DNA of 27,835 bases from Chara braunii (Eukaryota > Streptophyta > Charophyceae > Charales > Characeae), in contig BFEA01000089.1 in NCBI GenBank assembly GCA_003427395.1, forward strand, positions 776,268-804,102, read 5' to 3'. This document shows positions 1 to 10,261 of the stretch, in pieces. The translations under genes and the position numbers were made by a program. The notes under the pieces were generated by a model, which ran no database searches, had not been told where the DNA came from, and saw nothing but the letters and a program-made list of their open reading frames with translations. The stretch's first letter is position 1, and each line of letters starts with the position of its first letter.

Positions 1-66
<66 letters not shown>
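1..66. repeat. (CA)n microsatellite
   Basis: Pure CA dinucleotide repeat from the window edge, ending in the variant TACACGCGCACGCA. The true length is unknown because the window starts inside it. Confidence 0.97.
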
Positions 67-72
<6 letters not shown>

Positions 73-297
73 CGCACGCATGTAGTAGTGTAGATTTCGA
101 TGTTCTAGCGGACGGTTCATTCGACTTTGCTCATCCTATCGATGGAAGTAGCTTGTGGCCAGCCGCGGGGTTGGAGACTTACTTTTTGGCTGGTGCTTTG
201 CTCATCCTATCGATGGAAAACTCTCTTTCTCTCTCTCTCGCTCTCCCTGTCGATGGAGAACTCTCTCTCTCTCTCTCTCTCACACACACATACACAC
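67..297. repeat. Low-complexity flank: duplicated 20-mer, (CT)n, short (CA)n
   Basis: The phrase TTGCTCATCCTATCGATGGA occurs at about 127-146 and again at about 200-219, with a shorter relative (CTGTCGATGGAGAACTCTCT) at about 247. CT-rich tracts follow from about 222 to 280, then CACACACACATACACAC up to 297. No gene is supported: short frames here translate only the microsatellite. Confidence 0.85.
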
Positions 298-328
298 AAC
301 ATGTTATTCGTTAAAATATGACATTATA
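298..328 (+). repeat. Left terminal inverted repeat (31 bp)
   Basis: Starts AACATGTTATTCGTTAAAAT and pairs with 27517-27547 in inverted orientation at 30 of 31 positions. The outer base 297 does not pair, and pairing also breaks at 329 inside. The outer 10 bases include the palindrome ACATGT. Confidence 0.75.
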
Positions 329-735
329 CTGTGTCCTCTTTCTAACGAATTACTTTTTGGCTACAGCCTAAGAAACGTAGGCATGCCCATCCAGGGTTAA
401 CCACATGCAGTAGCGTGCTGAGATCCATACTTGTGAAACTTTATAAATGAAATCCCAAATGTGGAAGTGTGTTGGGTTCCTTACTTGTTGAACATTAAAA
501 ACATGTTGGTGATCCCGTGGGGAAGTGTGTTGGGATCCATACTAGTCAAACTTCATAAACGAACAACGATTGACACGCCAAAGGGAACCCTGTGCGAAAC
601 TGTGCCATGATCCTAACTTGTTTAACTTCAATTTCATAAATGTGATGAAAGATACAGTAACTATATTGTGACACTGTCCTCTTTCTTACGAATTCATTTT
701 CGACTGCAGTGTTTGTACATGGGCATGCCCGCCCA
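318..735 (+). repeat. Diverged direct duplication in left subterminal region
   Basis: About 70 bp at 322-393 is repeated at about 665-734. Both copies share a GTCCTCTTTCT(A/T)ACGAATT block, then a CTACAGC/CTGCAGT stretch, then GGCATGCCC(A/G)(T/C)CCAG. The offset is about 341-343 bp. This looks like reshuffled transposon-end sequence and has no coding potential. Confidence 0.7.
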
Positions 736-792
736 GTCGCCCCAAATGTGAAAGTTTGCTGACATCCATAGTTGTTGAACTTTTGTAAACAA
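411..792 (+). repeat. Left subterminal repeats, about five copies
   Basis: Related copies lie at about 411-450, 463-500, 521-562, 590-640 and 745-792. The core is GGAAGTGTGTTGGGATCCAT followed by ACT(A/T)GT, then a short A/T-rich tail such as CAAACTTCATAAACGA. All copies have the same orientation. The right edge of the candidate element carries the same core, which supports one family at both ends. Confidence 0.7.
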
Positions 793-1225
793 AATTAGCA
801 ATATAATTAGATTGAATTAGATTAAATTGTGCTCCATCACGATGAATATCCGCATTTCAAATGGTCATGCAAAGAAGGTTTGGGCATCCACTGACCAATT
901 TCACATAAGAAGAGATTTCTCATTCATCCACCAACCAGTTTCACAATCATGTTTACACTTCCAGTTGAACAGAATTCGAAACATGGAAACACAATACTTC
1001 AACTTGAACGGAATTCAGAACATGGAACATTACGTGACATAGATTACAAAGCCCATACATGACGCAAGACATGCATTGAGCTTGCCGTAGATAATGCGAA
1101 CTCGGAACGATAAAAGAAAGCAATGCCTCTGGCAGAAGGACAGTTGAATAATGTCTCGATTTACGAAATTTAACGATCAACGAATGGAACACCTTAAAAA
1201 AAAGTTTCGAAGTCAATCAAATCCA
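793..1225. other. AT-rich edge without a recognised gene
   Basis: Contains a duplicated phrase, TTGAACAGAATTCGAAACATGGAA (about 964-987) against TTGAACGGAATTCAGAACATGG (about 1003-1024). Short frames occur on both strands, but none shows a recognisable domain. It may be the 3' flank of the minus-strand Ulp1-like gene. Confidence 0.5.
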
Positions 1226-2008
1226 TCAAAGACAACGATGTTCTAAGACACATGATGCTAATTGTCGTCTAAGAAGCGGAATATCTTTACAAAAGAACCG
1301 GAAAGGCGGTCGATCTCCATGTTGCAACAACGTCGCATACATCAACATGAACACACCACAACTTGCTCCATCCACTTGTCTCGGAACTTCATCCACCACA
1401 ACATTTCCCACCACGGACTTCCAATTCCTACCTGACCGCCTATGTGATGTTTGACGTTCCAAATACTGCACAATCAACCCGAAAACACTAAGGTAAAAAC
1501 CAGAATGAGCTATAATGCGAGGAAAAGAATAAAAAATTTCGAGAACATCATCTCTCATGTTGACGGAAACGAGGATCCAGTGATCATCATCTTTGTGGAC
1601 AGGAACGAAGATAATATCGTAACGAAGCAAATCTACGTTTTTAGCCCACCTCTGCACCCCACCGTGTCCTTGAAGTCGCAGTTTACTGAAGAAGAACGAA
1701 TTAAAGCTGAAGACTTGAAGGCCTGAAGAGATGTCACGTGACCCACATGCGGTCCACCCCAACAACGCCATATAGGAATTGACCACCTCATCATTCACCC
1801 TGCCGTTGACATGCAAGAGGGTGAGGAGACCTTTTGCTGCAATCCGAAATTGACCATCGCCCAGTATAGAGAGAATAGTGTTAGACGGCACCGAGCCTCG
1901 TACAATGTCATCCAAAACCCGCAAGCTCAGAGGCGCAATCGTCGCAGCGAAACTTTTCCCACGTGCTGCACTCGTTGCCCGCACTGCACAACATCGAGCA
2001 AAGGACAC
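1226..2008 (-). CDS. Ulp1-like (C48) cysteine protease domain, aspartate position lost
   Basis: A 260-residue frame with the layout of Ulp1/SENP SUMO proteases. An N-terminal segment (about residues 60-85) resembles the family's L-x-D-E-V-V-N-x-Y motif. Next come a strand reading DIIFVPVHKDDDHWILVSVN with the catalytic His (codon 1580-1582), then a Gln (codon 1376-1378) eighteen bases before the Cys of G-A-S-C-G-V-F (codon 1358-1360). The position where the family has the catalytic Asp (usually Y-D-S) reads F-Y-S-F, with Tyr at codon 1529-1531. A single GAT-to-TAT change would explain it. Such domains are common passengers of plant MULE, CACTA and KDZ-type transposons. The frame begins at a GTG and is probably a 3' exon; it may continue the 2032-2300 exon after a frameshift or small intron. 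It is AT-richer than the gene upstream. Activity is doubtful. Confidence 0.75.
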   Translation of the reverse strand: MSFARCCAVRATSAARGKSFAATIAPLSLRVLDDIVRGSVPSNTILSILGDGQFRIAAKGLLTLLHVNGRVNDEVVNSYMALLGWTACGSRDISSGLQVFSFNSFFFSKLRLQGHGGVQRWAKNVDLLRYDIIFVPVHKDDDHWILVSVNMRDDVLEIFYSFPRIIAHSGFYLSVFGLIVQYLERQTSHRRSGRNWKSVVGNVVVDEVPRQVDGASCGVFMLMYATLLQHGDRPPFRFFCKDIPLLRRQLASCVLEHRCL

Positions 2009-2031
2009 GTGGGGTAGTGAGAAACGGAGTT

Positions 2032-2300
2032 CTAGACATTGTTCCCCGGTGCATGACGCGTTGCTAAGTACTTCTCATACATGGCCTGACCCCTACTCAC
2101 AGATCGTGGATATGTCCCTTTTTCTGGGGCAAGAAGGGAAAGACATTCCTCGATGGCAACGGTGTACTCCTTCTTCCCGATCTCGACATCAACCCCTGAT
2201 GCCTTTAACATATCCTTGTGTTTTTTACTCAACCCAGGGACTTTCTGCAATATGTGCTCTGGATATTTGGAGGACCTCCGTGTTGGAGACGACACCACCC
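2032..2300 (-). CDS. Downstream exon of the ParB-MTase-like gene
   Basis: On the minus strand a polypyrimidine tract ending TTGTACAG precedes an exon that stays open until a TAG at 2032. Spliced to the donor at 3289/3288, the junction codon becomes glycine and the frame is kept. The exon is about 89 residues, with a charged helical stretch (KYPEHILQKVPGLSKKHKDM) and a hydrophilic C-terminus. I do not recognise a domain. It lies just upstream of the Ulp1-like frame, which is in a different frame, so either the gene ends here or a frameshift or missed intron separates the two. Confidence 0.55.
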
Positions 2301-3288
2301 CTGTACAACAGAAGAAAGACAAAACGAAAAATGAGAACCATACATTCGTACAGACGCAACAGTCAAGCAGGACCTCTCCGACCACAGGACCCTGATCTCG
2401 CGTGGTCATGTGCACCCAGGTGCGGTTGTGCGACTGGAAAACAAAATGACTGCAACATCCGAGCTTATCACCCCCGCACTTCGCAAAGGAAAACCTCCAC
2501 AACTCACAGAAGCCGGAGGCCAGCAATCCGCGAAGTTCGGACTGCAGTGGACTTTTGAACACACCAGCCCCAATGAGACTGACCACATCACGCATCGACA
2601 AAGGAAGTTCGGATCCCGACGGACTAAAACCGGCACTATTCCCAAGAAGGGAAAACTGTCAGTTCATGTACTTGGCCACTTTCTTAGCACCTTGGCCCAC
2701 AGTCAAGAAGGACTTCTCCGACCACAGGACCCTGATCTCGCATGGTCATGTGCACCCAGGTACGGTTGTGCGACTGAAAAACAAAACGACTGCAACATTC
2801 GAGCTTATCACCCCCCGCACTTTGCAAAGGAAAACCACCACAACTCACAAAAGCCGGAGGCCAGCAATCCCCGAAGTTCGGACTGCGGCGGACTTTTCAA
2901 CACAGCAGCCTAACTAAGACTGACCACATCACGCATCGACAAAGGAAGTTTGGATCCCGACGGACTAAAACCGGCACTATTCCCGAGAACGGAAAACTGT
3001 CAGTCCATGTACTTGGCCACTTTCTTAGCACCTTGGCCACTTCCTCAGCCGGGGCAGATCCTTCCTTGGATGGAGTGTAAGGTTTTGGACGAAGTTTTCG
3101 CCGCCCTCGACTAGCAACCCGACCGAGTCACAGATAGGCCGATGAGCTGGAGTAGGAAGGGCTGCTAACTGTAGCATGCGGGCATCCAGAACTTCCCGTA
3201 TGCACAAACAGTGTGGACAGTCGTCGTGTGTATAGCACGGACTGTAATCCGGCGACATCCGGATGCGCAGACGTTCTTCACGGCTTAC
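2301..3288 (-). other. Predicted 988-bp intron
   Basis: The donor on the minus strand is ACTG|GTAAGCCG (intron starts at 3288) and the acceptor is a T-rich tract plus TTGTACAG (ends at 2301). Excising it joins the upstream frame (codon low position mod 3 = 2) to the downstream frame (mod 3 = 1) through one intact glycine codon. It contains the tandem 340-bp duplication and four copies of the 24-bp motif. That supports non-coding status. Confidence 0.6.
2360..3040. repeat. Tandem duplication, 2 x 340 bp, inside the intron
   Basis: Copy 1 starts at 2360 (CAGTCAAGCAGGACCTCTCC) and copy 2 at 2700 (CAGTCAAGAAGGACTTCTCC). They stay highly similar to about 3035, ending in TTGGCCACTTTCTTAGCACC. Each carries two copies of the 24-bp motif, at 2532 and 2604 in copy 1 and at 2873 and 2945 in copy 2. 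The end of each unit carries the same CCTTGGCC phrase, a plausible unequal-crossover point. Confidence 0.9.
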
Positions 3289-5770
3289 CAGTCTGTTTCT
3301 CTCTCCGCTCCTTCGATGGTGAATTTGGCGCAGGCAAAGCGAGCACGTCGAGAGCCTGACCGCCAAACCTCGATTTTTTCGGGGACGTCAAATGCTGTCC
3401 TCCACCGCACTCGCCTTCCCCTTCGGCGGCAAGGGTGGCCTGCAGCACCAGAGACTTCGGCGGCGACGAAGCGAGGGCAGCTGCCACGGAAGATGCGACG
3501 TTGGCAGTTGCGGACGGACGGGCAGATACGTTGTGGTCGCCAAGGATACCGTCGATAACTTCGTCGATGCTTATACGTCGACTTTTTTCAGACGAGCTGA
3601 TAGCGATGGAAGCCTCGTCGAATCAGTGCTGCAAGTCGATAGCAGACGTCAGTGGCCGGACCGCATAATCTTCAGGCTTTGCGGAAAGGTTGCTGACCAC
3701 TTGTGTCTCCATCTCTATTGCCGTGGCATCGTCGTCGACATCATCTTCGTGATGCTCTCCGTACAGTTGTCCGAACTCGTCAGACAACTCTCCTGATCCG
3801 GCATCGTTCTCACTGTGTTCCACTTCGTCTTCTCCAGACCCGACACCCTCCCTTCCTTCAAACAAATCAATTAACTCCGTTTCTCCCGCTTCCTCCCCTT
3901 CCACCTCTTCTTCCTCTTCTTCCTCCCCTTCTTGCGCTCCCTTCTGTTCCTCCGTTTCCTCCCCTACTTCCCTCCTACGAAACTCGTCCCCTTCCGCAGT
4001 ACCCGTGCCGAATCGCGAGGACCGCCCTTCCGTCCCCGTGCACGCTGCCCCTCTCAACGGCACGACAATCCCTGGCCGACAAACCCCGCCCGAAGAAGTT
4101 CGGATCTCGGCGGACTTCGTGGTCTCCGTGTCGCCGGACCCTGCACTTGCAGCCTCCCGCTGCAATCCTTGCGGCCGTCTCTCCTGCTTAGGCGACACTG
4201 TTCCGACGTCTCCGTCTCGTGCCGCAATGCTGCGAATTTTTCGATCCGTGGTTTGATCCTTCGACCCCGAGCAGCTTTGCATTCCGGACCGCTCTGGCGG
4301 CTCCTCACCCGACGTAGTTCGGATCCCGGCGGACTTCGGCTTTCCGGCCGAGCGAATGCCTAGAGCAACCAAGGCTGCCAGCGTGTCCCTCGCTGAGCCC
4401 ACGGACGAAGTCTGGGGGTCGGCGGAGTGTGTCGTGTGCTCGGGCCGGGTGCCTGTCGACGGAGTCCGGTCGACGGCGAAACCCGCCACCCCGGCGCTGC
4501 CTCTCGGTGTCGTGTTGCGGCAGTGAGACCCTCTCTCCCCCATAGGCGGGATTCCTTTGCCACCCCCTGCGTCGCCACCCCCATCCCCTCCGCTTCCAGG
4601 TGTCACCCCCCCGGAACCACCGTCCGGCCCATTGGGAGGGGGCACTTTCCAGTCCACCACGCCCTTCGACGGACTCGTGTCGAGCTCGTAGTAGTCCTCC
4701 GTCAATTCCAACCAGCACTTGTCCTGAAGCTCGTCAAAAAGTCGACCGGCAGTGGAAATGAGGGACAGGTCGCCGGGTGCTAAAGTGTCATTTTCGACCT
4801 TCACTTTCTGGAGGACCGAAATCCTCGCGAGGTGCAGGAAGTTGAACTTTGACTCGCGTGGGAATGACACCCATCCCGCGCCCGGGATTGCCATGGCCAT
4901 GACCCACTCGCCATTTCGTATCGCTGGCTGGATGACTTCCGGATGCCAAACCATGTCATGACCCCAATCCTGCTCAGGTGAATGACGTTGTGGTTCAAGC
5001 AGGAAGTGGATGTTGTCATTCTTCCAAGACGGATGATCGGGCTGGACAACGGACCCGGGACGCAAAGCGGGCGGGGGGGCGGCCAGAGCTCTAAGTCTCT
5101 CCAGCAACTTCATCGGCGTGGTGCCCGACGCCGGTTTGGCCAATGGTGACACGAGGGCTGCAGCGCTTGGTGATGGATCGGCCGACGAGGACCCTCGGCC
5201 ATGGTCCGCCGGAGGCGGGTCGTACTGCAGGTCGATGCTCTCCGTGTCGCTCTCCTCCTCCTTTGCGTTGGCGACAAACTCCACACCTATGGCTTCCTCG
5301 TTGTCAGTGGAGATCAGGGAAGCGTAACTGGCTAACTTCAACTGCTCCTCGAACTCCACGAAGTACAGCGACTGCAGCCTTTCGATAAACGTCTTCGCGT
5401 TCATGCGGGAGGCGAAGCGGTAGTTGTCGAGCAGTGCCAACATGTGGTCCTTCCAGCGGATGTACTCGGCGTCAGTGTCCCTCCTCGGACGCGTTTGAAG
5501 GAACAAGAAATCGTATATCTTGTTCCTCTTCCTCTCGCTCAACTTGAACCACATATCCGTCTTCTTGCTCCACACCTTATCCCGTGTTGGCCTCACGACC
5601 ATGAACTCATAATTGTGCCCACTCGAATTGACCTCGCTTTTCACCACCTGCATCGTGAATTGCAAAAGGTCGGAGTTCCCTTCCATTGCGACAACGTGTC
5701 GGCCGGCCTTCAGAAGCTCCCAGACGCTTCGCGCGTGCGGTCTCCCAAGGAACACGACACCCTCTCCCTT
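3289..5770 (-). pseudogene. Broken gene, part 3: end of methyltransferase-like domain plus acidic low-complexity region
   Basis: Open from about 5788 to a TGA at 3623-3625, then continuing in the same frame to the splice donor at 3289. The TGA therefore looks like a premature stop. The first about 45 residues (VVFLGRP, then LLKAGRHVVAMEGNSDLLQF) match the shape of motif I and the following helix and E-motif in beta-class N4/N6 DNA methyltransferases. A conserved segment with WKDH, FASRMNAK and VEFEEQLKLASYASL follows, then Ser/Pro/Gly-rich linker, then a Glu/Asp-rich tail (about 3740-3960). Two 24-bp repeat motifs (4095-4118 and 4314-4337) sit in frame in the linker and are translated as K-S-A-(E/G)-I-R-T. 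It lacks the preceding part of the domain, which is in another frame. Confidence 0.6.
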
Positions 5771-5841
5771 CTTGCTAAGAAATCAAGAAGACCGACGAAT
5801 TGGGTTGGATTGCGTTCCATATCCCCGTAGACGCTGCCCTG

Positions 5842-7487
5842 TCATTCAGGCGCCACCAGCGACTAGTCGCAAGGCGTGAAAGGAATCTCGGACACATCCA
5901 TCTGGGTGACCCCCTGAGGCAATCGCACCGCAGCAGCGACACCCGTGAGCAGGTTTCCCTCATAGACCACGGACGTGTTGACGCGCGGATCGTCACCCTT
6001 GAAGAGGATGTACATGCGATCTTCCTCCGTGTACAAATTGTTCCCAACGGGGAAGCTTTTATTTTGCTGCACTCTCCGCACCCACTTCCCTTCCAACAAC
6101 TTGACGAAAGAAAGATGGTGCATGCTGGCGAGAAACGACAGGTTGTGCTGCCGTGGCACGAAAACAACGAGAGTCCAATGCGAGGGACACCACGTTTGAA
6201 GATAGGAATTCAAAGTGTCCCACGCTTGGGGCTTCCACAGTTTGAGGTCAACCGGCTCGCACAGATCGAGGACGAACGTGTGGCTCTTTGTGGCAGCCAC
6301 TGCCTCCTTCAGCTCCGCGCCCCTGATGTCCGCCTCTAAAGGGTCGTTGGCGAACAGCGCGATGGATGTCACGTCCCCCNTGTCTTTCCATTTAATGTGA
6401 ATGACGCCTTCGGCAAGTGCGACTCCCCGGCTCTTCAGTCTGCTTCCATTCAACACGGAGAGAACCTTGTTTCTCCAGTCGACGGACAACTTCTTGTGGC
6501 CCACCAACTTCTCCGTCACCTCAATCGAGTTGTTCTGGTCGCAACCCATGTACGGCGGGCAATCATTGAACAGCGCCGAGCCGGAAACGTGTTTCCTGCT
6601 GTTATCCCACAACTCGTCATCCAATCCCTGACCTTCAAACTTCTTGAACACGGCAGACCTCGATTTCAGGAAAGGGTACCTTTGGATCCCGTCCGCGTCC
6701 AGCCTCTTCTTGTGCTTGAATTGGTAGTAATTCCACAACCGGACCAGCACGCGGTCGCACTTCACCAGCTGAACCATGTCCTGCACGCTGAGCTTTCCCA
6801 ACTTCGCCAACGACGGGGAGCCGACCTGGACCCAAACGATCTCGCAAGCAAACACCTTTTTCAGAACGCGACACTTCTCATTGTCCGTGAGTGATTCCAT
6901 TGCTTTCCAACAATGCGCGTTCGGGTCTGGCACTTGCACGAACCAATCGCCCTCCTCTTTCTCCTTTTTGCCCTTTTTATTCGGCGGGTCCACGGGGACG
7001 TTGTACACCACCTCCGTTCTGCCCAATTTGTCGTTGTGGATGTAGGCGACCCCAGGCTTTATGCTTTTGACCTTCTTCTTTTTGACAGTCCACTTCGCCC
7101 CAGCGTGGCTCAGCAATCTGCCCGTCTCCCATTTTTCAAAAAATTCCACGGCCAGTTTCCAGACATTTTCCCCGGCCATCGCCAGAGGTAAGTAAGAACG
7201 CAGGGCAACATTTTGCTTCTTAATGACCTCCTCTTCCTTTTGATCCGCGAGAAGCCACAAGCTGTTTTGCGGTGCCTTATGGAGCGCCGTTGTACAAAAC
7301 TTACGCCAAGCCTGGACCTGATCTTGTTTCCCGCTAGGGTTCCCCATCACAGCTCTCGGGCAGCTGTCATGCTTCCACTCCCATCGAATGTTTTTCATAG
7401 AAAGTTTCAACTGTCTGGGAGGTGCCTTCAGGTTCTTCTTTTTGTCCTGTGAACTAACAAGAAAATACCCTTCGAAGTCATCGTCGT
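5842..7487 (-). pseudogene. Broken gene, part 2: methyltransferase-like domain
   Basis: Open frame from about 7487 to TAG at 5863-5865. A second stop, TGA, lies at 5842-5844, and the same frame continues to about 5770 (RNPTQFVGLLDFLARR), where a frameshift is needed to reach the next segment. The C-terminal part reads HTFVLDLCEPVDLKLWKP followed by a hydrophobic strand ending LVVFVP. That is the order expected in a circularly permuted beta-class N4/N6 DNA methyltransferase, with D-L-C-E-P in place of D-P-P-Y. The long N-terminal stretch (about 350 residues) is Lys/Trp-rich and unrecognised. An N at 6380 falls inside. The DPPY substitution suggests a non-catalytic or very divergent enzyme; the assignment rests on fold-like pattern only. 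Confidence 0.5.
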
Positions 7488-8921
7488 AAAGTACACTATC
7501 CGTGCCGGCCACCGCTCGAAATTGTACTTTTTGGCCACCTCGCTACCGAGCAGCGACTTAGCTGCAGCCGCGTTGTGCTGCCCGCACACCGAGTAGTAGT
7601 AGTATTCTCCCGCCAGCTCATCCTTCCACTCCTCTGGCTTCAGACGTTGTGCTTTGGTCCCAGGAGTTGGTTTTTGAAGCCCCAGTGGTGCGAGCTTGAA
7701 GACCGGCAACTCGTACGTCTGTTCTTTATTTTCGAACGCAGACCGCATTGCTTCCCTTATCGTTTCCACAAGGACGGGATCTAGCGACCGCTGGTTGTAA
7801 AGATCCTCCCACTCCGTTATGTCAACGATCTGAGCCGGGCTGATCTCAAACTCCCGCCTTGTCCTGACGCCGTCTTTGTACTCCAGGAAGTACCCGACGT
7901 CCACGTCGATGGCAGGCCGTGGTGAAGAAGGTCCCGACTCAGGCTGTTTATGTTTCGAAGCTGGACGTTTGCTACTTGGGTGGCCCTCTTCCACCCCCCT
8001 CCCCTTCCGTTTCTCTCCCGCAGTCCTCGGGGTCTTGGTCTTCTGTTTCTTCGAAGAGCCCACCAACTCTTCTTGACATTCTCCCCTCCTTTCTTGGGGA
8101 GTGCCGTGCGCTCCCTCCCCGCCCACGGTCTCGCCTTCCGCGCCATGGCCCTCGGCGGGCTCCAAGTCAGACCCACACAGGACTCCCTCTTCTCCGGGAT
8201 CCGCTGCGGTCTGTTGCCGGACCCCAGGTATGGACAGCACGGACCTGTCTCTTTCCCTCGACGGCGAAAACGGCGGACGCGGTGTCGCCTCATCTTCGCT
8301 GTCGTCAAACTGACCTCTGGCATCCTCCCGCTGCACATGTGTAGCCTCCCCGGAACCCNGATCCCCCCCCCCCCCCGCTGCCCCGCTCGACTCACAACCG
8401 CCGCACGGCTGCAAAGGCATTGACGGTTCCAGGTCGGGACCGACTTCGCAAGGGACGTCGAGGGCGATGCCCTTGTCCTCCAACAGGTCGAAGAACTCTC
8501 GGCCCAAAACAAACCCGCCCTGCCGCCGGAGGTCGTTGTAGAACGGGGTGTTCGCAGCACCCACTCCGAACCCCTCGAACAGACACATGTCGAGAACTGC
8601 CCCCTTGGCACCGGCGACGACGTTCCCCTTCGAACCGTACACATTTTTCATGTAAGACCGTCGACGACTGCCTTTCGCATTCTCCCACCGCAAGACAACC
8701 CCCAGAACCCTGCGGCGCTTGTTGGCTTCGACGAAGATCACAGGACCACACGACTGTTGGACTGGGTTCGTAGCATCAGCACAACACCAGTCGACGAACC
8801 ATTTCGACCTAGCATGGTCGGACCACGTCCTCGAGGTCGTAGACGACCGTTTTGTAGAATCTTTCCCAGATCCCATCCCGGAGGTCGCTGCAGGCTCCCC
8901 TTCGCCCCTGGACGAAGACAT
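7428..8921 (-). pseudogene. Broken gene, part 1: ParB/sulfiredoxin-like N-terminal half
   Basis: I take the ATG at 8921-8919 as the start; the open frame extends slightly further upstream but only from a TTG. Residues about 30-160 form an unrecognised globular region. Next is a low-complexity Glu/Gly/Ser/Lys-rich linker containing a C14 run (8363-8376) beside an N (8359), so the frame there depends on assembly quality. From about 7905 to 7480 lies a ParB-like pattern: FEISPAQIVDI, an N-Q-R-S-L-D helix, ELPVFKLAP, then YYYSVCGQHNAAAAKSL, close to the family's D-G-x-H-R-x-x-A-A-K motif, and ARIVYF. About 7485 the continuation moves to the next frame, needing one inserted base. ParB domains fused to N4/N6 methyltransferases are known in bacteria and phages. 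Confidence 0.55.
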
Positions 8922-10261
8922 ATTTTCTGCGGACGACAACGGAAAACAAATAAAACACCAGCGAGCGTCAAATCGCAGTCAAAGCACAACGCAGGCGAAA
9001 AACAGAGGAGGCACACCTTGCCCTCAACACGTCGGTCACATGACGCTATCCGAGGACCTCGAAGTTCGGATCCCGCGAACTTCTAATGCGAAGACCAGCA
9101 ATGACCTCTTACCTGCAACGAGATCATTCTTTACAAGGGCACACGCTTCATGCAGCCGGGCGACAACCACGTTGGTTTTTTCCGGAACATGGATGTCCAC
9201 CCGATCGGGAATGGACGGGTGGTGACGCACAAAGCCCGCGTTGGATGGGGCAGTGTCCTCCGTTTAGCAATAGGAACCCCGACAGTTCAGGACGCGAAGT
9301 TCGCCGAGATCCGTACTAAAAGTGCCTGTCCGAAGCCAAACCAACGCACCCTCCGAAACGTGAAGTTCGCCGGGATCCGAACTTCAGGAAAATGCGACAG
9401 GCAGAGACGGTTTCAGGCAAACACAGATTAGACTGAACCACGACCCGGAAAGGCTGCACTAACAGAAAAGGCCGCTTGAGAAGGACAGGTTCGCCGAAAC
9501 CCGAACTTCTTCTGATATGCGCAGCTTGGCATTGGATGAAGCCAAGTTCGAACGAGCAGCCGCGGCAACATTGTACGAGTCCCTGGAGGAGCAGTTGTGG
9601 ATCAGGGTTTGACTCGTGTCGCAATCCACGGGGGATCATCAAGCCCAGCGCCCGTTCAATACACAGGCGTCACAGGAAGTTCGCCGGGATCCGAACTTCA
9701 GGAGGCTGCGAGAGAGACAGACAAAAAGTTGGGGTCCTAGCAAGGTGTCCTAGCACGATGCCAACGGGATTTCCAACAAGAGGGCCCGCCAACCGGGATC
9801 TCCAACGGGTTTCAGGAAACGCGAAGCTCGCGCGACCTTGCGACGGGGATCTCTAAGAGTGCTTTTGGCATCTCGCTACGACAGTGACCGACTGTTTGGC
9901 ACATGTTGATGGTAGACGGGCGAAAACCGATTATGGGCAGATCCTTCCGTGGTGATGGGTCTTTCCCGTGGCCCGCCCGACGCCAATGACATCAGAGACA
10001 AATTAACGGAGAGGCCAGAACGCGAAGTTCGCAGAGATCCGAACTTCGCCGGGGCACGACATGGCAGGAGACGGCGTCAGAGACGGACGTCCAACATGAC
10101 TTTCGTCATGTCACTGAACCGAACGACGACCAGGGATTTGCACGACAAGCGCGCGGTGCAGCGTGAACCAGCAACCGCAGAGTCTCACACTTCTCTGCAG
10201 TCCTACAAATCTGACATGTTAGGCAGCACAACCGCATCTCGTCCCTCGCCGTTCTTTTCCC
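8922..10261. other. Intergenic region with five or six 24-bp motifs
   Basis: Holds single 24-bp motif copies at 9061, 9296, 9362, 9486, 9676 and 10024. Most are reverse-type with near-perfect 8-bp arms, and each sits in different flanking sequence. No recognisable domain appears in any frame. The phrase CAACGGG(A/T)TT(T/C) occurs twice near 9760-9820. The part next to 8921 is probably the 5' flank of the broken ParB gene. Confidence 0.6.

Noticed and set aside
1451-1726. Plus-strand 91-residue frame
   Set aside because: It is antisense to the Ulp1-like catalytic region, which has clear family motifs.
3025-3366. Minus-strand 113-residue frame
   Set aside because: It overlaps the splice donor and intron in a different frame from the supported coding sequence and shows no domain.
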